Below are positions 60,905 to 64,000 of a DNA stretch of 64,000 bases, piece after piece. The stretch comes from Methanosarcinales archaeon (GTDB lineage: Archaea > Halobacteriota > Methanosarcinia > Methanosarcinales > Methanoperedenaceae), in assembly GCA_905339155.1 (NCBI GenBank), contig CAJPFJ010000010.1:62001-126000 (forward strand). The letters run 5' to 3'. Position 1 is the first letter of the stretch. Every line of letters begins with the position of its first letter. The notes beneath the pieces were generated by a model. It ran no database searches and had not been told where the DNA came from. It saw nothing but the letters and a program-made list of their open reading frames with translations. The translations under genes and the position numbers were made by a program.

Positions 60905-63900
60905 CTATTCATTCTGTATAGTTTTTTCACCCAGCAGTTCTTTTATCTTCTCCTCCAGGCGAGTTCCCCTCGGAATAACTATTTCGTCAGTTTCTATCGA
61001 AAGCGCGACCTCTTTTACGCTCTGAGTATTCCCCACAAAAAACAGACGACCGTACTTGTTTTCGCAGTTTTTCCTCTTCTCGGTCAATCTCTTCGGGTCG
61101 TTATATCCAGAGGTCTGGTACTCAAATGCCATTGGTCCGTCCGGCAGCCAGGCAACCACATCAGCGTCTTCATAGTGATTAACCTCGACTTTGATATTTC
61201 TGTCAATGAAATATGCCGCTATCTGGATGACGCTCAGATAGTGTTCTTTGCTCTGGTTCAGGATGAGTTCGTTATTTAGCTTCTCCTTTTCGATATATGC
61301 AAAGACCTTCCCGCTTCCTATCGCGCGCTGAGTCCATTCCACGAACCTTTCCGCCCTGAGTACTGTTGTGTCGCCATTTATCCAGTCGGACATGATCACA
61401 CCCTGCTCTTTTGCGAAGGATTCAAGATCAGGATGAACAAACGTATAAGCAACCTGGCGCTCCTGTTTTCCGAACAGGATCTGAGCCTCAAGATCGGAGG
61501 CTACTCTTTGCATATGATAGGTAGTCGCGTATGGGTATCCCACTGATACTGCGCACATGCCTGGCCTGGAGCAGGATAATAAGAACTGTGCATCGTTATT
61601 CGATAGCTTGAAGAACCTCACGACATCGTCAATACTCTTCCCGATATTCAGTCCATATACCTCAGAGATAAAGATGTTCGCCCTCAGCTCAGGACCGATA
61701 CTTACAAGGTCAGATAGCTGCTGAGACCCGATTATTATTCTGACTCCGAAACTGCCTGCCTGTTTCAGCATTCGTGAGAACTCATCCTGCAGCCTGGCGT
61801 TCTTCAGAAACACCCCTGCCTCATCGATCATGATCGTTGTCTTTCTTTTTGACTTTATGTTGAATCTAAGGGCAAGGATAGCCGTGAGAAGATAATTCAT
61901 AGCCTCCTGGGTATCCTGGGGAATTGCAGACAGGTCTATGACCGTATATTGCTTTGTCAGGTCCACGTTAGTTGGATTAGAAAGCCATCTCAACGTATTT
62001 CTGAGAGATGATGTTCTGCTATATACTGCTTCGATAGTCGCATCTGATTTGTATTTCTTTTTATCCCTCTCCCATATATCATATAAATCAAGAAAGGTCG
62101 GCTGTTTTTCCTGTTTCCAGGTTTTCCTATCTTCCGGTGAAATTCCAAACTTTGCATAGAGCTCCACCAAGGTCTCTCCAATATATGAGATTTGTTTGTG
62201 AGTCCTGTCCCCGCCTGTCAGCAGGTTCAGGAAAAACTTGACAGTATTCAGGTGCTCATAGAATTTCGAGATCGGATCGAACTGCACGTTCTCATTAAAG
62301 ATTATCTCAAGCGGATTGATGTTGTAATATGTCTTGCCTTCTGGCTGCCTTCCAAGGTTAATTATCTGGCTTACGTCACTGAAATACTCTGCTACTGCGA
62401 GATAATTTGTTGTTGAATCCGGCTTATTTGTTATGTAGATGGCATCATCACCGTTCAGGATCGTTCTTATTCCGGTTATTGCCATGGCCGTGGTCTTGCC
62501 TGACCTCGTTGGGCCGATCATCAGTGTGTGGCTCGCTCCGAGCTTATCCAGGTCTATTATTATCTCCTGGTTCGTGTGAATATCATTCCCGAAATAAACC
62601 CCGTGCGATGAGACCATGTTGTTCGGGCCGTTCACCAGAGGCGTGATCCTCGAGATACCCGACGTGGGGAGCCAGACCGAGATCTTCTCATCATAGTAAG
62701 GCAGGAACTGGGTGCACTGGATAGTTTCCAGGATCCTGCCGTTTGGCACGCGGTTCATGATATTGTTCGCGCTCAGGATAGCCCTTACCTTTGAAATCCC
62801 TGCAAGCAGTGATGTGTATGAAGGAGAAAAGACTGTGATAATGAAGTTTATATCAAACATGCTCTCCTTTCCATCCTTGATCTGGGCATAGAGCGCCCTC
62901 AGGTCTTCCTGGTCAAGCCCCATATCAAATCGCGCTGTCTGGTTGTTCTGGAGCGATTCCTCGTTCCCTTTGATAGTGTTCATCGCTCTTTTGATCTCAA
63001 CAAGCGCTTTGGGAGAATCTATCGGGAATATACTCTGGTCTATCCTGATCACATGTTCTTCGCTTGCAGACAGCCTATAGATCTGGGTCAGTATTTCAGG
63101 TGAAAGCGTCGGGGGAAACCCGCTTACCCCTCCGACAGGGATTCCCACGATTATGCAGGAAATGTACTCGGAATTGTTGACCAGAAGATGATCCCTGTTA
63201 TCCACGATCGAGCCCTGCATTATCTGGCGCAGTGTATTCTTCCAGACCGCTTTCTCTCCGTAGAGTGCTGGAGTCCTGTTAGATTGAACCTGGTATCTTG
63301 TATTATCATTTGCAAAGATATTGTATATCTTATCCCGCTGTGTTATTACAGCGGATACGGTGTGGGCTGCCTGCAACCTGTTCAGCACACCAGGCAGGAG
63401 GGTCATCATCAGGGTCTCTATTTCATCAGAATTCGATATTACTGAGATGAATATCTTCACGTCCCAGTTCGTGGTCTTTGGGGTCCTGGAAGATAGATCG
63501 TGCAGAGAATACAGCAGAGCCTTTTCATTATGGGATCTTGGTTGATTTACCTGCTCCATTACCATTCTTTCCACAGGATTCAGATAAGGTATCTGGGAGC
63601 TTGCACGAACCTTCATTAAAGTCCTGGGCTGTATCGAATTCAGGAATCCGCTTACCCTGGCAATATTTAGCGCCAGTTCCTCATCATCTAGCCAGCGCGT
63701 ATCGCATCCCAGGATCACTCCGAACCTGTTATCCCCGAAGTCTATTACTCCTGTTTTCGATATGTTCTTCAGGCTGAATCTATACAGCTCAGAGACCTGT
63801 TTATCCGGACTTGAAACGCTTGAATATCTATCAAGCCCTTTTAATTTTCTGATCTTATGAGCGAAAATTATTTTTGATTCGACCAGAACTTCATGGGTTC

Positions 63901-64000
63901 TTGCATATTTATAATAGAGTCCCCATAATATTGATAAAGCTATGAGATTTAGTAAAAGTCCTGATATTCCCTCTCCCGCTCCGATTACTATTGTTGTCAG
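60905..64000 (-). CDS. VirB4/TraC-type conjugation ATPase with a C-terminal nuclease-like domain, 5' end outside the window
   Basis: The frame is open from 64000 to the TAG at 60905, so at least 1031 residues are visible and the true start lies beyond the window; an ATG-like start at 63718 is internal. The visible N-terminus has a membrane segment (GLLLNLIALSILWGLYY), then a long VirB4-type domain. The ATPase has Walker A GPTRSGKTTAM and Walker B TTIMIDEAGVFLKN. The last 130 residues (YEDADVVAWLPDGPMAFEYQ, then KRKNCENKYGRLFFVGN) resemble a PD-(D/E)xK nuclease fold. It points to a conjugative or integrated element extending to the right. Confidence 0.8.
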   Translation of the reverse strand: MTTIVIGAGEGISGLLLNLIALSILWGLYYKYARTHEVLVESKIIFAHKIRKLKGLDRYSSVSSPDKQVSELYRFSLKNISKTGVIDFGDNRFGVILGCDTRWLDDEELALNIARVSGFLNSIQPRTLMKVRASSQIPYLNPVERMVMEQVNQPRSHNEKALLYSLHDLSSRTPKTTNWDVKIFISVISNSDEIETLMMTLLPGVLNRLQAAHTVSAVITQRDKIYNIFANDNTRYQVQSNRTPALYGEKAVWKNTLRQIMQGSIVDNRDHLLVNNSEYISCIIVGIPVGGVSGFPPTLSPEILTQIYRLSASEEHVIRIDQSIFPIDSPKALVEIKRAMNTIKGNEESLQNNQTARFDMGLDQEDLRALYAQIKDGKESMFDINFIITVFSPSYTSLLAGISKVRAILSANNIMNRVPNGRILETIQCTQFLPYYDEKISVWLPTSGISRITPLVNGPNNMVSSHGVYFGNDIHTNQEIIIDLDKLGASHTLMIGPTRSGKTTAMAITGIRTILNGDDAIYITNKPDSTTNYLAVAEYFSDVSQIINLGRQPEGKTYYNINPLEIIFNENVQFDPISKFYEHLNTVKFFLNLLTGGDRTHKQISYIGETLVELYAKFGISPEDRKTWKQEKQPTFLDLYDIWERDKKKYKSDATIEAVYSRTSSLRNTLRWLSNPTNVDLTKQYTVIDLSAIPQDTQEAMNYLLTAILALRFNIKSKRKTTIMIDEAGVFLKNARLQDEFSRMLKQAGSFGVRIIIGSQQLSDLVSIGPELRANIFISEVYGLNIGKSIDDVVRFFKLSNNDAQFLLSCSRPGMCAVSVGYPYATTYHMQRVASDLEAQILFGKQERQVAYTFVHPDLESFAKEQGVIMSDWINGDTTVLRAERFVEWTQRAIGSGKVFAYIEKEKLNNELILNQSKEHYLSVIQIAAYFIDRNIKVEVNHYEDADVVAWLPDGPMAFEYQTSGYNDPKRLTEKRKNCENKYGRLFFVGNTQSVKEVALSIETDEIVIPRGTRLEEKIKELLGEKTIQNE

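Noticed and set aside
58864-64000. A Borg-type extrachromosomal element
   Set aside because: No perfect tandem repeats or long terminal repeats are visible; the portal remnant and VirB4-like gene fit an integrated virus or conjugative element better.

Overview
The window most likely comes from an anaerobic methane-oxidising archaeon of the Candidatus Methanoperedens (ANME-2d) type. That is an inference from gene content: a methyl-coenzyme M reductase accessory gene (mcrD), a large HdrA/B/C-MvhD-FrhB cluster, FmdE-like and FprA proteins, and DUF166 sit beside many c-type cytochromes, two nitrate-reductase-type molybdoenzyme loci, a quinol NO reductase and a NrfHA nitrite reductase. I saw no rRNA, tRNA or CRISPR array.

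Layout. 1-8.9 kb: the 3' end of an extracytoplasmic type II DMSO-reductase-family operon (NarH-like end, TorD chaperone, heme-b EB_dh subunit, two CuA-type cupredoxins, a NapH/NosR-like membrane Fe-S protein, a pentaheme cytochrome, TatA), followed by moaA, moeA, an fmdE-like gene and a TauE/SafE transporter. 9.2-13.8 kb: a biotin operon bioB-bioW-(bioU-like)-bioF-bioD behind a BirA-type operator; it has no bioA. 13.9-16.7 kb: a carboxymuconolactone decarboxylase, TusA, a sulfite-reductase-like protein, a stand-alone half-domain and a PCP_red-CGGC fusion. 16.8-29 kb (minus): a tightly coupled heterodisulfide-reductase supercluster: HdrD-like, HdrC, HdrB, double HdrA, MvhD, HdrA, an AT-rich unknown, MvhD, FrhB-ferredoxin, a small ORF, an FwdB/FdhA-like protein and another small ORF. 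29-32.7 kb: mcrD, cheW and a chemoreceptor.

33.0-35.6 kb is a 2.57 kb insertion element with 33 bp inverted repeats and an interrupted transposase. 36-38.6 kb has an amidohydrolase, a small haem-copper-oxidase-like protein, DUF1858, hemerythrin and a group II intron remnant. 38.6-49.6 kb (minus) is a narCGHJI operon of bacterial, cytoplasm-facing type, followed by a TDT transporter, a flavin-type protein, a second sulfite-reductase-like protein and a GXGXG protein. 49.8-56 kb mixes intact genes (FprA, ferredoxin, AhpD-like, cupin, qNor) with many gene relics. 56-58.9 kb is nrfHA and DUF166. 58.9-64 kb looks like the edge of an integrated mobile element, with a broken phage portal gene and a VirB4-type ATPase running off the window.

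Together the genes describe a cell that reduces nitrate and nitrite through cytochromes, detoxifies NO, and routes electrons between F420, ferredoxin, thiols and possibly formate with an Hdr complex. The most interesting items are the Hdr supercluster with its inserted pieces, the BioU-type biotin route with a visible BirA operator, the CuA-bearing molybdoenzyme operon without an oxidase, and a recurrent AT-rich upstream motif found before at least six genes or relics.
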